Positions 24,894-33,427 of a stretch of 64,000 nucleotides of DNA are shown here, in pieces. Made by a program: the position numbers and the translations under genes. The notes below the pieces were generated by a model. It saw nothing but the letters and a program-made list of their open reading frames with translations. It was not told where the DNA came from and made no database searches. The DNA comes from Haladaptatus pallidirubidus (GTDB taxonomy: Archaea; Halobacteriota; Halobacteria; Halobacteriales; Haladaptataceae): contig NZ_CP085301.1 of NCBI RefSeq assembly GCF_020700235.1, forward strand, positions 744,001 through 808,000, in the 5' to 3' direction. Position 1 is the stretch's first letter. Each line of letters starts with the position of its first letter.

Positions 24894-25811
24894 CTACTCG
24901 GGGGTTCGCTCTTCGCCGTCCAATTCCTCCATCGCCACCCCATCGGGCACGTATCCGCGGAATTTCCGGATGATCGACCGCGCCTCGTCCAACTCCACAC
25001 CGCCGATGGCCCGAACCAGCGCTAGCGCGCGCTGGACTTTCGCCTGGTGGAACGACTGTTCGCGGGATTCGTACGTTCGCACCGCGCGCAGGAAGTCGAT
25101 TTTCGAGAACTCGGGCCAGTAGGGAGTACAGAAGAAGACGGCGGCCTCGTTGCCGTTCGCGTGCCAAGGGAGGAAGTTGCTGGTGCGCTCGTCGCCGCCG
25201 GTTCGGATGATGAGGTCAACGTCGCGGATCGGACGGTCGTAGAGCCGCGATTCGATGGTTTCGACCGAAATACCGTCCGGCGCAAGGTCGCCGGATTCGA
25301 CTTCGCGTGCTACGTCACGGGCCGCGCCGAGGAGTTCGTTTCTACCGCCGTAGGCCAGCGCGATGTTGAGGACGAAGTTGTCGTAGTCGTGCGTCTGTCC
25401 CTCGGCGTAGTCGATTGCTTCCCGAACGCGCGCGGGAAGTTCCACGACGTCGCCGATAGCGCGGATGCAGACGCCGCTGTCGTGGATGCGCTCCGCGTCG
25501 GCGAACTCGTACAGTTTGTTCTCCAGCAGGTCGAACAGGGCTTCGCGTTGGTCTTTCGGACGATCGAAATTCTCGGTCGAAAAAGTGTACAGCGTCAGCT
25601 CCTCGACGCCGATGTCCTCACACCAGTCGAGGACGCGTTCTGTCGTCTTCGCACCTTCGCGGTGACCTTCGGATGCCTTCGCACCCTGTTTCGTGGCGTA
25701 GCGCCGATTTCCGTCTTGAATGACTGCGACGTGGGCGGGCGCGCCCGAGATGGTTCGCCGCAGATGTCGCTCGTAGGCTGTTTCCAACTGTCGCCGAACC
25801 CGCGTCAACAT
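24894..25811 (-). CDS. uppS: Polyprenyl (undecaprenyl-type) diphosphate synthase, catalytic subunit
   Basis: This 305-residue cis-prenyltransferase makes long polyprenyl diphosphate from allylic diphosphate and isopentenyl diphosphate for the glycan carrier lipid. The catalytic motif HVAVIQDGNRRYATKQG (Asp-33) is intact, with LTLYTFSTENFDRP, NIALAYGGRNEL and DLIIRTGGDERTSNFLPW. The C-terminus (FHQAKVQRALALVRAIG...) lacks the RxG motif of homodimeric enzymes. The start is the ATG at 25811 (a GTG at 25829 is also possible). With the RxG-bearing partner at 20515-21123 it may form a heteromeric enzyme like DHDDS/NgBR. Confidence 0.92.
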   Translation of the reverse strand: MLTRVRRQLETAYERHLRRTISGAPAHVAVIQDGNRRYATKQGAKASEGHREGAKTTERVLDWCEDIGVEELTLYTFSTENFDRPKDQREALFDLLENKLYEFADAERIHDSGVCIRAIGDVVELPARVREAIDYAEGQTHDYDNFVLNIALAYGGRNELLGAARDVAREVESGDLAPDGISVETIESRLYDRPIRDVDLIIRTGGDERTSNFLPWHANGNEAAVFFCTPYWPEFSKIDFLRAVRTYESREQSFHQAKVQRALALVRAIGGVELDEARSIIRKFRGYVPDGVAMEELDGEERTPE

Positions 25812-25944
25812 CGTCTTGTTCTTTCCCACACACCCGATTGGTATCAGCCTTGTCTTCCGAGTTACACTGATAGCTGATCTTTCCCAGGGTAGGGGTACTC
25901 ACCATTCATGATAAATGTTCACAATGTGCGAAGACACTTGCATA

Positions 25945-25954
25945 CCTTTTTAAC
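25945..25954 (+). promoter_or_regulatory. TATA box of cspA
   Basis: CCTTTTTAAC is centred about 30 nt before the cspA ATG, at the normal distance for a leaderless haloarchaeal transcript. Confidence 0.6.
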
Positions 25955-25979
25955 TATCGAATCACTTTGGGAGAATGCA

Positions 25980-26174
25980 ATGGCGAAAGGTACGGTTGAC
26001 TTCTTCAACGAGACTGGCGGTTACGGATTCATTGAAACAGACGACGAAGACGAAGACGTGTTCTTCCACATGGAAGACGTCGGCGGTCCAGACCTCGAAG
26101 AGGGCCAAGAAGTCGAATTCGACATCGAACAGGCAGACAAAGGTCCACGCGCGACCAACGTCACGCGCCTGTAA
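25980..26174 (+). CDS. cspA: Cold-shock domain protein
   Basis: This 64-residue single cold-shock domain binds single-stranded RNA or DNA. RNP-1-like (ETGGYGFIE) and RNP-2-like (EDVFFHME) motifs are intact, with the GTVDFFN opening and the closing GPRATNVTRL. It is strongly acidic, as in haloarchaea. Such proteins act as RNA chaperones. It is monocistronic, with its own TATA box. The ATG at 25980 fits the usual length. Confidence 0.96.
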   Translation: MAKGTVDFFNETGGYGFIETDDEDEDVFFHMEDVGGPDLEEGQEVEFDIEQADKGPRATNVTRL

Positions 26175-26327
26175 GGCGGAATCGGAAGCGATCACTTCTC
26201 GCGGGAGTTCCCACTGCCGCGCGAAAACCAAGATTTTCGAGCGACGACTGTACCCATGAGTGTCGGCTATCGCTGTGACCGAGACCACAACCGTAGGTCG
26301 TATAACGTCGGCCGCGTATCCTCGGAT

Positions 26328-26729
26328 ATGGACCACGTCATCGACGACGACCTCTATCGACGCACGCAACAGCTGCTGGAACCGGGGGAGATAGAACTCA
26401 ACGGTGCCATCGTTCACACCGACCTCGGAAGCGATGCGGACATCGAGATGCACCAAGCGTGCGTGGACATCGGCGACGTTATCGCCGAAAATGCAGGTTA
26501 CGACCCCAAGGACACCTACGTCTACTCCGGTACCGACGACACCGATTTCGCCTCGAATCAGCACCAAGGGCTGACACTCGACGGCGAGGAGTTCGTCTGG
26601 GAATGCCAGCAGTTGCTCCGCAACGGCACATTCGACGTGGTGTATTATTACGAGGCCAGCGCCGACCAACAGGGGATTTTGGCCGGCATCCGCGACCTCG
26701 GATTCGAAGTCACCGGCGTCGAAGGGTAA
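26328..26729 (+). CDS. Conserved haloarchaeal protein (DUF5778-like)
   Basis: This 133-residue acidic soluble protein has conserved blocks DDDLYRRTQQLLEPGEIEL, GAIVHTDLGSD, DTYVYSGTDDTDFASNQHQGLTL, EEFVWECQQLLR and FDVVYYYEASADQQGIL. This matches my memory of a haloarchaeal family (DUF5778) with no assigned function. The ATG at 26328 opens the conserved region; an upstream in-frame ATG at 26256 gives an unconserved basic extension. It lies between cspA and hemA on the same strand with separate spacing. Confidence 0.7.
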   Translation: MDHVIDDDLYRRTQQLLEPGEIELNGAIVHTDLGSDADIEMHQACVDIGDVIAENAGYDPKDTYVYSGTDDTDFASNQHQGLTLDGEEFVWECQQLLRNGTFDVVYYYEASADQQGILAGIRDLGFEVTGVEG

Positions 26730-26892
26730 GATATCACTGGAACGAAAAGCGAAGGTTACAGAAACGGGGCGTCTGCGACGATACGAAGGCGAGTCAGAAG
26801 CATTTACATATGGCCCATTCTAACGGTCTGATACAACAATTGGGAGCGTTTCGTATGACCTGTGTATTCTCTTTCCACTGGAGGCGAAAGCT

Positions 26893-28191
26893 GTGACGGG
26901 GAGTGGCGGCGTTATCTCGGGCGTCCGCGTCTCCCACGACCGGGCGTCTCTTGACGACGTTGCGACAGCTTGTCACGCAGACCAGCGGGCAGTCATCGCT
27001 CGACTCGTCGAAGAACCCGGCGTCTCGGAGGCGTTCGCGCTTCAGACGTGTAATCGGTTCGAGGCGTACATCGTCACCGACACGCCAACCGCTGGCGGGG
27101 CCGTCCTCGCGGAGTTCGCACCCGACGTGGCCGACCACGCGGTCGTCACGATGGGTCACGAAGAGAGCCTTCGCCACCTGCTTCGCGTCACAGCGGGATT
27201 AGAGTCAATCGTCCTCGGCGAAGACCAGATTATCGGGCAGGTACGCCGTGCGTACAAATCCGCGCGAGCGATCGGCGCTATCGGGCCGATGCTCGAAGAG
27301 GCGTTGATGAAGGCGATTCACGTCGGCGAACGCGCTCGCACGGAGACGGCGATAAACGAAGGTGTCGTCTCCATCGGCAGTGCCGCGGTCGCACTCGCGG
27401 ACGAACAGCGCGACTTAGACGGCGCGACGGCGCTCGTCGTCGGCGCGGGCGAGATGGGAACCATCACGGCCCATGCGCTGGCCGACGCCGAAATCGAGAC
27501 GCTCATCGTCGCAAACCGCTCGACTGAGCGCGCCGAGACGGTCGCCGAAGAAGTCGAGATGGTGGATGTCCGGGCGGTCGGATTGGAGGCACTTCCGGCC
27601 TGCCTCCCGCGCACCGACGTCGTCGTCACGGCGACCGGAAGCGACGGGCACGTTCTCGACGCCGACCTGCTCGCGGACTGCGGCGAAACGCTGGTCGTGG
27701 ACATCGCGCAACCGCGGGACGTTTCGCCCGCGGTGGCCGCACTGGACGGTGTCACGGTACACGACATGGCCGCGCTGGAATCCGTGACGGACGAAACGCG
27801 AAGTAAACGGCGTGCCGCCGCCGAATCGGTCGAGACGATGGTTGACCGCGAGTTCGAGAACCTGCTCGAACAGTACAAACGAAAGCGCGCGGACGAAGCG
27901 ATTGCCGCGATGTACGAAGGCGCGGAGCGAGTGAAAGAGCGCGAACTACAGACCGCACTCGCTCGTCTCAAGGCACAGGGAATGGACGAAGACCAGCGGG
28001 CCGTCGTGGAATCCCTGGCCGACGCGTTGGTTTCGCAACTGCTTGCACCACCGACGAAGAGCCTTCGGGACGCGGCGGCGAAGGACGATTGGACGACCAT
28101 CAACACTGCACTGCAGTTGTTCGACCCCGAGTTTGGCGACGAACCACCCGCGTTCATCGCCGACCGACTCGAATCCGCCGCGGACGACTGA
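26893..28191 (+). CDS. hemA: Glutamyl-tRNA reductase
   Basis: This 432-residue enzyme reduces Glu-tRNA to glutamate-1-semialdehyde, the first committed step of the C5 tetrapyrrole pathway. The catalytic cysteine is in ALQTCNRFEAY (Cys-53). It also has the GLESIVLGEDQIIGQVRRAY signature, the NADPH-binding LVVGAGEMGTITAHAL and a C-terminal dimerisation helix region (RDAAAKDDWTTINTALQLFDPEF). The GTG at 26893 is used. Unlike the order I recall from many haloarchaea, no precorrin-2 dehydrogenase gene directly precedes it. Confidence 0.96.
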   Translation: MTGSGGVISGVRVSHDRASLDDVATACHADQRAVIARLVEEPGVSEAFALQTCNRFEAYIVTDTPTAGGAVLAEFAPDVADHAVVTMGHEESLRHLLRVTAGLESIVLGEDQIIGQVRRAYKSARAIGAIGPMLEEALMKAIHVGERARTETAINEGVVSIGSAAVALADEQRDLDGATALVVGAGEMGTITAHALADAEIETLIVANRSTERAETVAEEVEMVDVRAVGLEALPACLPRTDVVVTATGSDGHVLDADLLADCGETLVVDIAQPRDVSPAVAALDGVTVHDMAALESVTDETRSKRRAAAESVETMVDREFENLLEQYKRKRADEAIAAMYEGAERVKERELQTALARLKAQGMDEDQRAVVESLADALVSQLLAPPTKSLRDAAAKDDWTTINTALQLFDPEFGDEPPAFIADRLESAADD

Positions 28192-28238
28192 CATCGTGGG
28201 CGCGCTGGCAACGAACATACCACACAGACGGCAAACGC

Positions 28239-28245
28239 TTTTATC
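28239..28245 (+). promoter_or_regulatory. TATA-like element of the phhB operon
   Basis: TTTTATC is 25-31 nt upstream of the phhB ATG, consistent with a leaderless transcript. Confidence 0.5.
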
Positions 28246-28269
28246 TTAATTCCAGTTGTGCGGTTTCGT

Positions 28270-28545
28270 ATGGCAGACTTGCTTTCCGACGATGAGATTC
28301 AGACTCGAATACCAAGCGGTTGGGAGCGCGAGGGCGACGAAATCGTCCGAACCTACGAGTTCGACGACTATCTCGAGGGCGTCGCGTTCGCTTCCGAAAT
28401 CGGCGAAATAGCGGAAGAGGAGTTTCATCACCCGGAAATCATCATTAGCTACGAAGAGGTCGAAGTACGCCTGACGAGCCACGAGGAAGGCGGAATCACC
28501 ACTAAGGACGTGGATATGGCGGAACGATTCGACGACGTTCGCTGA
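28270..28545 (+). CDS. Pterin-4a-carbinolamine dehydratase
   Basis: This 91-residue protein has the DCoH/PCD fold: DLLSDDEIQTRIPSGWEREGDEIVRTYEFDDYLEGVAFASEIG followed by EEFHHPEIIISYEEVEVRLTSHEEGGIT, where the His-His-Pro motif and the later His are the catalytic histidines. It dehydrates 4a-hydroxy-tetrahydropterins, recycling the cofactor of aromatic hydroxylases. It shares TGATG with the next gene, so the two are coupled. No hydroxylase gene is in the window, so the native pterin partner is unclear. Confidence 0.93.
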   Translation: MADLLSDDEIQTRIPSGWEREGDEIVRTYEFDDYLEGVAFASEIGEIAEEEFHHPEIIISYEEVEVRLTSHEEGGITTKDVDMAERFDDVR

Positions 28546-28916
28546 TGAACGCTCGTTACGTCTTCGCGGTTCGGTTTCGCCTCGAACCGACAGTCGCCGA
28601 CCTGTCGCTCGAACCGCGGGAGTTCGAAACCCGGATTTTTCGGCGGGCCGACCCGCCGGGTGAAGACGGTTGGCTGTTCTTCCGGGACAACCTCTGGCGC
28701 GGCGACATCGGTGACGAGCGATATTTCCGCGACCTGACGAGCGATGCGCTCGGAGTTCCGGTGAGCAGCGTGAACTACCGCGCGTTCGAAACGGACGAGG
28801 AGTATTACGACGAACTGAAAGACGAAATTTCGGCCAATTTGGCCGAATTCAAAGCCGATTCTGTGTCCGAAGTGATTTCGAAATATCTCGGCAGTTCGGT
28901 CGAAGTGGAGCGCTAA
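28545..28916 (+). CDS. LWR-salt protein (haloarchaeal)
   Basis: This 123-residue protein contains FRDNLWRGDIGDERYF, the Leu-Trp-Arg signature after which the family of haloarchaeal proteins is named, and MNARYVFAVRFRLEP at the start. Function is unknown. It overlaps phhB by 1 nt (TGATG) and probably depends on it for translation. No membrane helix or signal is present. Confidence 0.8.
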   Translation: MNARYVFAVRFRLEPTVADLSLEPREFETRIFRRADPPGEDGWLFFRDNLWRGDIGDERYFRDLTSDALGVPVSSVNYRAFETDEEYYDELKDEISANLAEFKADSVSEVISKYLGSSVEVER

Positions 28917-29006
28917 CTGCGTTGCGATAAAGCGCTTCATCTTCGAAAGTAGGGCCGCCGTTTTGTAATCGCCGCACAAACCGCGTCCTCAACTTCTCGG
29001 CGTCGT

Positions 29007-29525
29007 TTATTCGTGTACTTCGACAGACTCGAGAACGATGTCGTCTTTCGGCTTGTCCTGTCGATTCGTGTCCGCGGAGCCGATTTCCTCGACGACATCC
29101 ATGCCGTCGATAACTTCGCCGAAGACGGAGTGTTTGTTGTTGAGGTGCGGCGTCGGGGCGAGCGTGATGAAAAACTGCGACCCGTTGGTGTCGGGGCCGG
29201 AGTTCGCCATCGAGAGGATTCCTTTGCTGTCGTGCTGGAGTTCGGGGTGGAACTCGTCGTCGAACTGGTAGCCGGGACCGCCGCGTCCGGTTCCGGTCGG
29301 GTCGCCGCCCTGAATCATGAAGTCGTCGATGACGCGGTGGAACAACACGTCGTCGTAGAGCGGTTCGCCGGAGACTTTGTCGCCGGTTTTCGGGTCGGTC
29401 CAGTCGCGGTCACCCGTCGCCAGTCCGACGAAGTTTTGGACGGTGCGCGGTGCGCGCTCGTCGAACAGTCGAACTTCGATGTCGCCGTGATTCGTGTGAA
29501 GCGTGGCTGTCAGGTCGTCTGCCAT
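29007..29525 (-). CDS. Peptidylprolyl isomerase (cyclophilin type)
   Basis: This 172-residue cyclophilin catalyses cis/trans isomerisation of Xaa-Pro bonds. Active-site features are [24 protein letters not shown] (Arg, Phe, Gln) and [23 protein letters not shown] (Gln, Phe, His). The absence of a signal suggests a cytoplasmic protein. The ATG at 29525 begins [21 protein letters not shown], the usual start. It ends shortly before convergent genes, and two small membrane genes follow on the same strand upstream. Confidence 0.96.
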   Translation of the reverse strand: MADDLTATLHTNHGDIEVRLFDERAPRTVQNFVGLATGDRDWTDPKTGDKVSGEPLYDDVLFHRVIDDFMIQGGDPTGTGRGGPGYQFDDEFHPELQHDSKGILSMANSGPDTNGSQFFITLAPTPHLNNKHSVFGEVIDGMDVVEEIGSADTNRQDKPKDDIVLESVEVHE

Positions 29526-29565
29526 AACCGAACCGTCTATCTCCAAGGAAAAAAGGCGTTCTATC

Positions 29566-29826
29566 CTATTTGCTCGCAGTCGTGTACAGCACTGGGGCAA
29601 TGACCAGCAGCGCCAGGCCGAGATAGGCGAAGTACGGCGGTGCACCCATCGCCACCACGGTGAGGAACAGCAGGCCGAACAGGATGGTGTTCAACGACAG
29701 TACCTTTCGGGACTTTAGCGGAATCGCGGCCAGCAGTGAGAGCGCGAACAGGACGAAAACCGCCTGTCCCACGTTGTATTCGATGAGGAAGTCGTCAACG
29801 AGTGGGAGTGGGACGAACTCAAGCAT
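29566..29826 (-). CDS. Small haloarchaeal membrane protein
   Basis: This 86-residue protein has three hydrophobic helices ([30 protein letters not shown] and [17 protein letters not shown]). It lies 40 nt upstream of the cyclophilin gene on the same strand, so it may be in the same transcript. No function is recognised; the conserved-looking N-terminus [20 protein letters not shown] suggests a genuine gene. Confidence 0.65.
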   Translation of the reverse strand: MLEFVPLPLVDDFLIEYNVGQAVFVLFALSLLAAIPLKSRKVLSLNTILFGLLFLTVVAMGAPPYFAYLGLALLVIAPVLYTTASK

Positions 29827-29867
29827 TCCTGTCCGTGAATCGGTGTGAGTTCTCCTTTAAACTTCCG

Positions 29868-30080
29868 CTATGCCCCGCTCGACCCGGTCAGTTCCAGCGG
29901 TCTGACCCAGATGTACCAGATGAGGAGTGCGGCGGTGAGATAACCGGTGTAAAAGACGGCGGTTCCGACGAAACCGTATCCCATCTCCGTCAGGACGTAT
30001 TTCGACATTCCGGGGACGACGACACCGAGCGCCAGCGCGAGTCCGAACCGAATCTTCCCACCAGCATTCTGTGTACTCAT
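29868..30080 (-). CDS. Small two-helix membrane protein
   Basis: This 70-residue protein starts at the ATG at 30080 (MSTQNAGGKIRFGL). It has two membrane helices, FGLALALGVVVPGMSKYVL and FVGTAVFYTGYLTAALLIWYIWV. It sits 41 nt upstream of another small membrane gene, so both may be one unit. Function is unknown. Confidence 0.6.
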   Translation of the reverse strand: MSTQNAGGKIRFGLALALGVVVPGMSKYVLTEMGYGFVGTAVFYTGYLTAALLIWYIWVRPLELTGSSGA

Positions 30081-30193
30081 GTCGCAGACTATGTACTGAA
30101 TAGGGGTGAATCGCTCGGTTCGTACCGACGAAATTCCGAATCGAGAAAATATCAAACCACAAAGTATTTATCCAAATATGAAACGAATCGGAT

Positions 30194-31204
30194 ATGAATC
30201 GCGAACGAACACTGGCGGGCGGAATCGCCATCATCGTGATGGCGTCCCTGCTCGCCGCCGTCCTCATTCCCGGTGCAATCGCGGAGACGGGCATCGAGGA
30301 CGTTCGGGCCAGCTCCCTCCAAATCGAGGACGTGGCCATCGAGCCCGGTTCCGTCTCCGGCGGTACTGCGACGTTGGGCGTCGAAACCCGCCTCGAACAC
30401 AGGGGTGGCCCGGCGGGGAACGTCACGGTACTCGTCAGGGCGATACACGCGGACTCGGGACTGGTCGAGACGACCACCGAACGAGAAATGCCGACCATCG
30501 AAGGCGAGCGCGAAGCCAGCGTCACGCAGAACGTTTCGATCGAACGACGCGGCGACTACCGGATCGAAACCGTCGTCTTCCGCGACGGCGAGCGAATCGC
30601 GGAGGGTGCCAAGGAAGTCAACGGCGTCGGCACCCTCAAACCGGCCTACGCAGAAACGAACGTCGCCTTCCACTGGCAGGACAGTACGAGTGAGTTCCCG
30701 CCAGTCGAGTATTCGGTTGCCGACGCCGGGAACAAGCGGACCACGCTCAACGTTTCAACGTACCTGACGAATCAGGGCGACGATTCGTCTGATAACGTTC
30801 GCATCGTGTTCACGGCGCGGCAGGCCGACACGAACATCGTCGCCGACCGCGTTTCGGTTTCGGTCGGCGAAATCGATGCTGGCCGAACAGCGAGTCCGTC
30901 AGCGACCCTCTCGGTCGCCGACGACTACAATTACTACCTCGACGCCGTCCTCTGGAAAGACGGCGTCGTCGTCGAGTCGGCGCGCAGTGCGGCGAATCTC
31001 GACCCCACGGAGCGACTCTCCGTCAACGAGACGAACCGGGAAATCGATCTCTCGGTGTCGGATTTCTCGGGCGACAACGATCCGGACTCGGCCAAAGAAA
31101 CGACCACCATCGAAAACGACGAGGGACAACCGGGCTTCACCGCCCTCGCCGGTCTCGTCGCGTTACTCGTGGCGGGCGCACTCGCACGGAGGAACCGTGA
31201 GTAA
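30194..31204 (+). CDS. Secreted PGF-CTERM-type surface protein (DUF7490-like)
   Basis: This 336-residue protein has a signal peptide (AGGIAIIVMASLLAAVLIPGAIAE), then two repeated beta-sandwich-like domains of about 130 residues each: LQIEDVAIEPGSVSGGTATLGVETRLEHRGGPAGNVTVLVRAI and the matching VEYSVADAGNKRTTLNVSTYLTNQGDDSSDNVRIVFTA. It ends in DNDPDSAKETTT... GQPGFTALAGLVALLVAGALARRNRE, a PGF-CTERM anchor recognised by archaeosortase A. Asn-X-Ser/Thr sites suggest N-glycosylation. The next gene starts 3 nt later, so they form an operon. Confidence 0.8.
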   Translation: MNRERTLAGGIAIIVMASLLAAVLIPGAIAETGIEDVRASSLQIEDVAIEPGSVSGGTATLGVETRLEHRGGPAGNVTVLVRAIHADSGLVETTTEREMPTIEGEREASVTQNVSIERRGDYRIETVVFRDGERIAEGAKEVNGVGTLKPAYAETNVAFHWQDSTSEFPPVEYSVADAGNKRTTLNVSTYLTNQGDDSSDNVRIVFTARQADTNIVADRVSVSVGEIDAGRTASPSATLSVADDYNYYLDAVLWKDGVVVESARSAANLDPTERLSVNETNREIDLSVSDFSGDNDPDSAKETTTIENDEGQPGFTALAGLVALLVAGALARRNRE

Positions 31205-31206
31205 CG

Positions 31207-31551
31207 ATGACTGAAACGAAATCCAACTCGACGACTATGACGGAACCGACCACCGACCAACCGACGCGGACCGAGCGCAAAAAACCGAACCGCCAGAAAC
31301 GGAACCACGAAAAACCGAACCGCCAGAAACCTGATCGAGAAAAGGTGCAGGGATACGTCTATCGCGGGGCGCTAGTGCTTCTCTGTTTCCTCGCCATCGT
31401 CGCGCTGTTCCAATTCTACATGAGCGCGCTCGCGGTGATTCGAACCTTCGTCGCCGACCAGTACCGTCCGCTGTTCAACGCGGGGTTCAATCTCGCTGTT
31501 CTGCTGCCGACCGGCATCGGCATCTCCTCGGTGGTCAGAAAGTTAGACTGA
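31207..31551 (+). CDS. Small membrane protein with basic N-terminal repeats
   Basis: This 114-residue protein has an N-terminal third rich in K, R, N and E with imperfect repeats (KKPNRQKRNHEKPNRQKPDREK), then two membrane helices (GALVLLCFLAIVALFQFYMSALAVI and FNLAVLLPTGIGISSVV). The charged part is cytosolic by positive-inside logic. It is coupled to the preceding surface protein (2 nt between stop and ATG). It resembles small haloarchaeal membrane proteins of unknown function. Confidence 0.65.
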   Translation: MTETKSNSTTMTEPTTDQPTRTERKKPNRQKRNHEKPNRQKPDREKVQGYVYRGALVLLCFLAIVALFQFYMSALAVIRTFVADQYRPLFNAGFNLAVLLPTGIGISSVVRKLD

Positions 31552-31568
31552 TTATCGGACACCGGTCA

Positions 31569-32888
31569 TTACCGGGTTCGAACAGTCATCTCGACCGGAT
31601 TTTCGGGATGAATAGTGACGAACGGAACGAGCGAAAGCGGCGCGTCGGAGACGAGTTCGAAGTCGAATCTGCTTCCCAACGTCGCAAGGACGAGTTTCGC
31701 TTCCCGCATCGCGAATCCGTCGCCGATACATTTGCGCGAACCGCCGCCGAACGGGAAGTAGGCGAATTCGGGGAGTTCCCTGCGAAACTCCTTCGTCCAC
31801 CGCTCCGGACGGAACGCCTCGGGAGCGTCAAAAAATCGCTCGTCGTGGTGGACGACCCACTGGGGCGTAGCGACGACGGTGTCGGCAGGGATGTGGAATC
31901 CGGCGAGCGTATCTTCGTTCTCGGCCTGCCGATAGATGACGTAGGCAGGAGGATAGAGTCGCATGGTTTCCATGACGACCCGTTCAAGGTAGTCCAACTC
32001 CGCGAGATCCGCGACGGTCGGCGAGCCATCGACAACCGAATCGAGTTCGTCGTGAAACTGTTCCTCCGCTTCGGGATGCGTCGAGAGCAGATACCACGCG
32101 TAGGTGAGCGTCAGGGCGGTCGTGTCGTGGCCCGCGAGCAGCATCGTCATCATCTCGTTGCGAACCTGCTCGCTGCCCAGTAGTCCGCTTTCTTCTTCCC
32201 CGAGCAGTTTGCCGAGCAAATCGTCCGCCTCGCCGTGAACGTCGTGCTGTCGGCGAATGTCCCGTAACACCCTGTCCAGCGTCTCGACCGACCGACGATA
32301 GCGCACGTTTCGCGGCGTCGGGATCTCCTCCGGAACGAACCCCTGCGGGCCGGGGCGAAACCGCTCGCCGACCTCCAACAGCGCCTCGCGGATGGTGCGT
32401 TCCATTCCGTCGATTCGCGAGCCGAGCAGGCTTTCGACCACGATTCGGAGCGTCAGTTCGGACATCTCGCGGTGAATATCGACGTGTTTGCCGTCGTACC
32501 ACGAATCGGCCAGCGTCTTCGAATCGCGGACGATGGTGTCGGCGTAGTCGTCGAGTTTGTCGCCGTAAAACGACGGTTGCATCACCGTTCGCTGGCGTCG
32601 CCAGTGTTCTCCGTTGCTAGTGAGCAAGCCGTCGCCGAGCAGTCCGCCCAGTCCCTCATCGCCGCCCAAACTCGGTTTCTCGTAATTCTCGGCGTTCGTC
32701 ACCAGCACGCGACGAATCGCTTCCGGGTCGGTGACCTGATACACCTCCTGACTGTACACGTCGATTCGGGCAACGTCGCCGTACTCGTCCGCAACGCGCT
32801 CCATGAACCCCAGCGGGTCATCGGCGTAGTGGAGACTCGACCCCAGAATCGGTACCCCCTCCGGTCCCGATGGCACGCGGTCTGCCAT
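31569..32888 (-). CDS. Cytochrome P450
   Basis: This 439-residue P450 has the I-helix MLLAGHDTTALTLTYAWYLLS (the oxygen-activating AGHDTT), the K-helix ETMRLYPP (ExxR) and the heme-binding loop FGGGSRKCIGDGFAM with the cysteine ligand Cys-387. It starts at the ATG at 32888 and has no membrane anchor, so it is soluble as in bacteria. Such enzymes monooxygenate lipids, fatty acids or xenobiotics with electrons from a ferredoxin, none of which is encoded nearby. It diverges from a SHOCT membrane protein. Confidence 0.95.
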   Translation of the reverse strand: MADRVPSGPEGVPILGSSLHYADDPLGFMERVADEYGDVARIDVYSQEVYQVTDPEAIRRVLVTNAENYEKPSLGGDEGLGGLLGDGLLTSNGEHWRRQRTVMQPSFYGDKLDDYADTIVRDSKTLADSWYDGKHVDIHREMSELTLRIVVESLLGSRIDGMERTIREALLEVGERFRPGPQGFVPEEIPTPRNVRYRRSVETLDRVLRDIRRQHDVHGEADDLLGKLLGEEESGLLGSEQVRNEMMTMLLAGHDTTALTLTYAWYLLSTHPEAEEQFHDELDSVVDGSPTVADLAELDYLERVVMETMRLYPPAYVIYRQAENEDTLAGFHIPADTVVATPQWVVHHDERFFDAPEAFRPERWTKEFRRELPEFAYFPFGGGSRKCIGDGFAMREAKLVLATLGSRFDFELVSDAPLSLVPFVTIHPENPVEMTVRTR

Positions 32889-32969
32889 AGGAGACAGTAG
32901 GCCGCAGGCGGTAAGAACTCTCGCCCAAACAGTGACAGGATTTTTATGATTCGTGGAGAAGGTGGCTGT

Positions 32970-33377
32970 ATGCGCGACACGCACCAATCCCTAGCCGACC
33001 AAATTTCGGGTATCTTCGCACTCCTCGTCCTCGGCGTCGGCTTGACGGCACTGTTTCTCGGCTATTCGTGGTTCTGGATGGTGTTCGTCCTCGGGTTCGC
33101 CGTCGCTCTCCCGATTGTGGCGATTCTCTCGGAATCACTGTTCGGACGAGAAAGCGAGAGCGAATGGCGGGAGGATGAATCGAAATCGGAACAAGTGGAC
33201 GAACAACAGGACGCCCTCGACACGCTTCGGGAAAGATACGCGCGCGGCGAAATCGACGAAACCGAATTCGAGCGGCGAGTTGACCTGCTGTTGGAAAACG
33301 AGACGGTCGCAGACGTGAAAGCGCGGAGGGGGCGGGAACAGAAGCGAGAAACCGAGAGGGAGCGCGAACGAAACTGA
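32970..33377 (+). CDS. SHOCT domain membrane protein
   Basis: This 135-residue protein has two N-terminal membrane helices (GIFALLVLGVGLTALFLGYSWFWMVFVLGFAVALPIVAIL), a charged linker and a C-terminal SHOCT motif (DALDTLRERYARGEIDETEFERRVDLLLE), a short helical module of unclear role found at ends of membrane proteins. The rest is a charged coil (RRGREQKRETERERERN). It starts at the ATG at 32970 and diverges from the P450 (82 nt between starts, with a TATA-like GATTTTTATGA at about 32939). Confidence 0.85.
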   Translation: MRDTHQSLADQISGIFALLVLGVGLTALFLGYSWFWMVFVLGFAVALPIVAILSESLFGRESESEWREDESKSEQVDEQQDALDTLRERYARGEIDETEFERRVDLLLENETVADVKARRGREQKRETERERERN

Positions 33378-33427
33378 GTTTCTATCGAGCTGAAAGCTTA
33401 TGCTATCGTGTCGGTTCGGTGGAAGTA

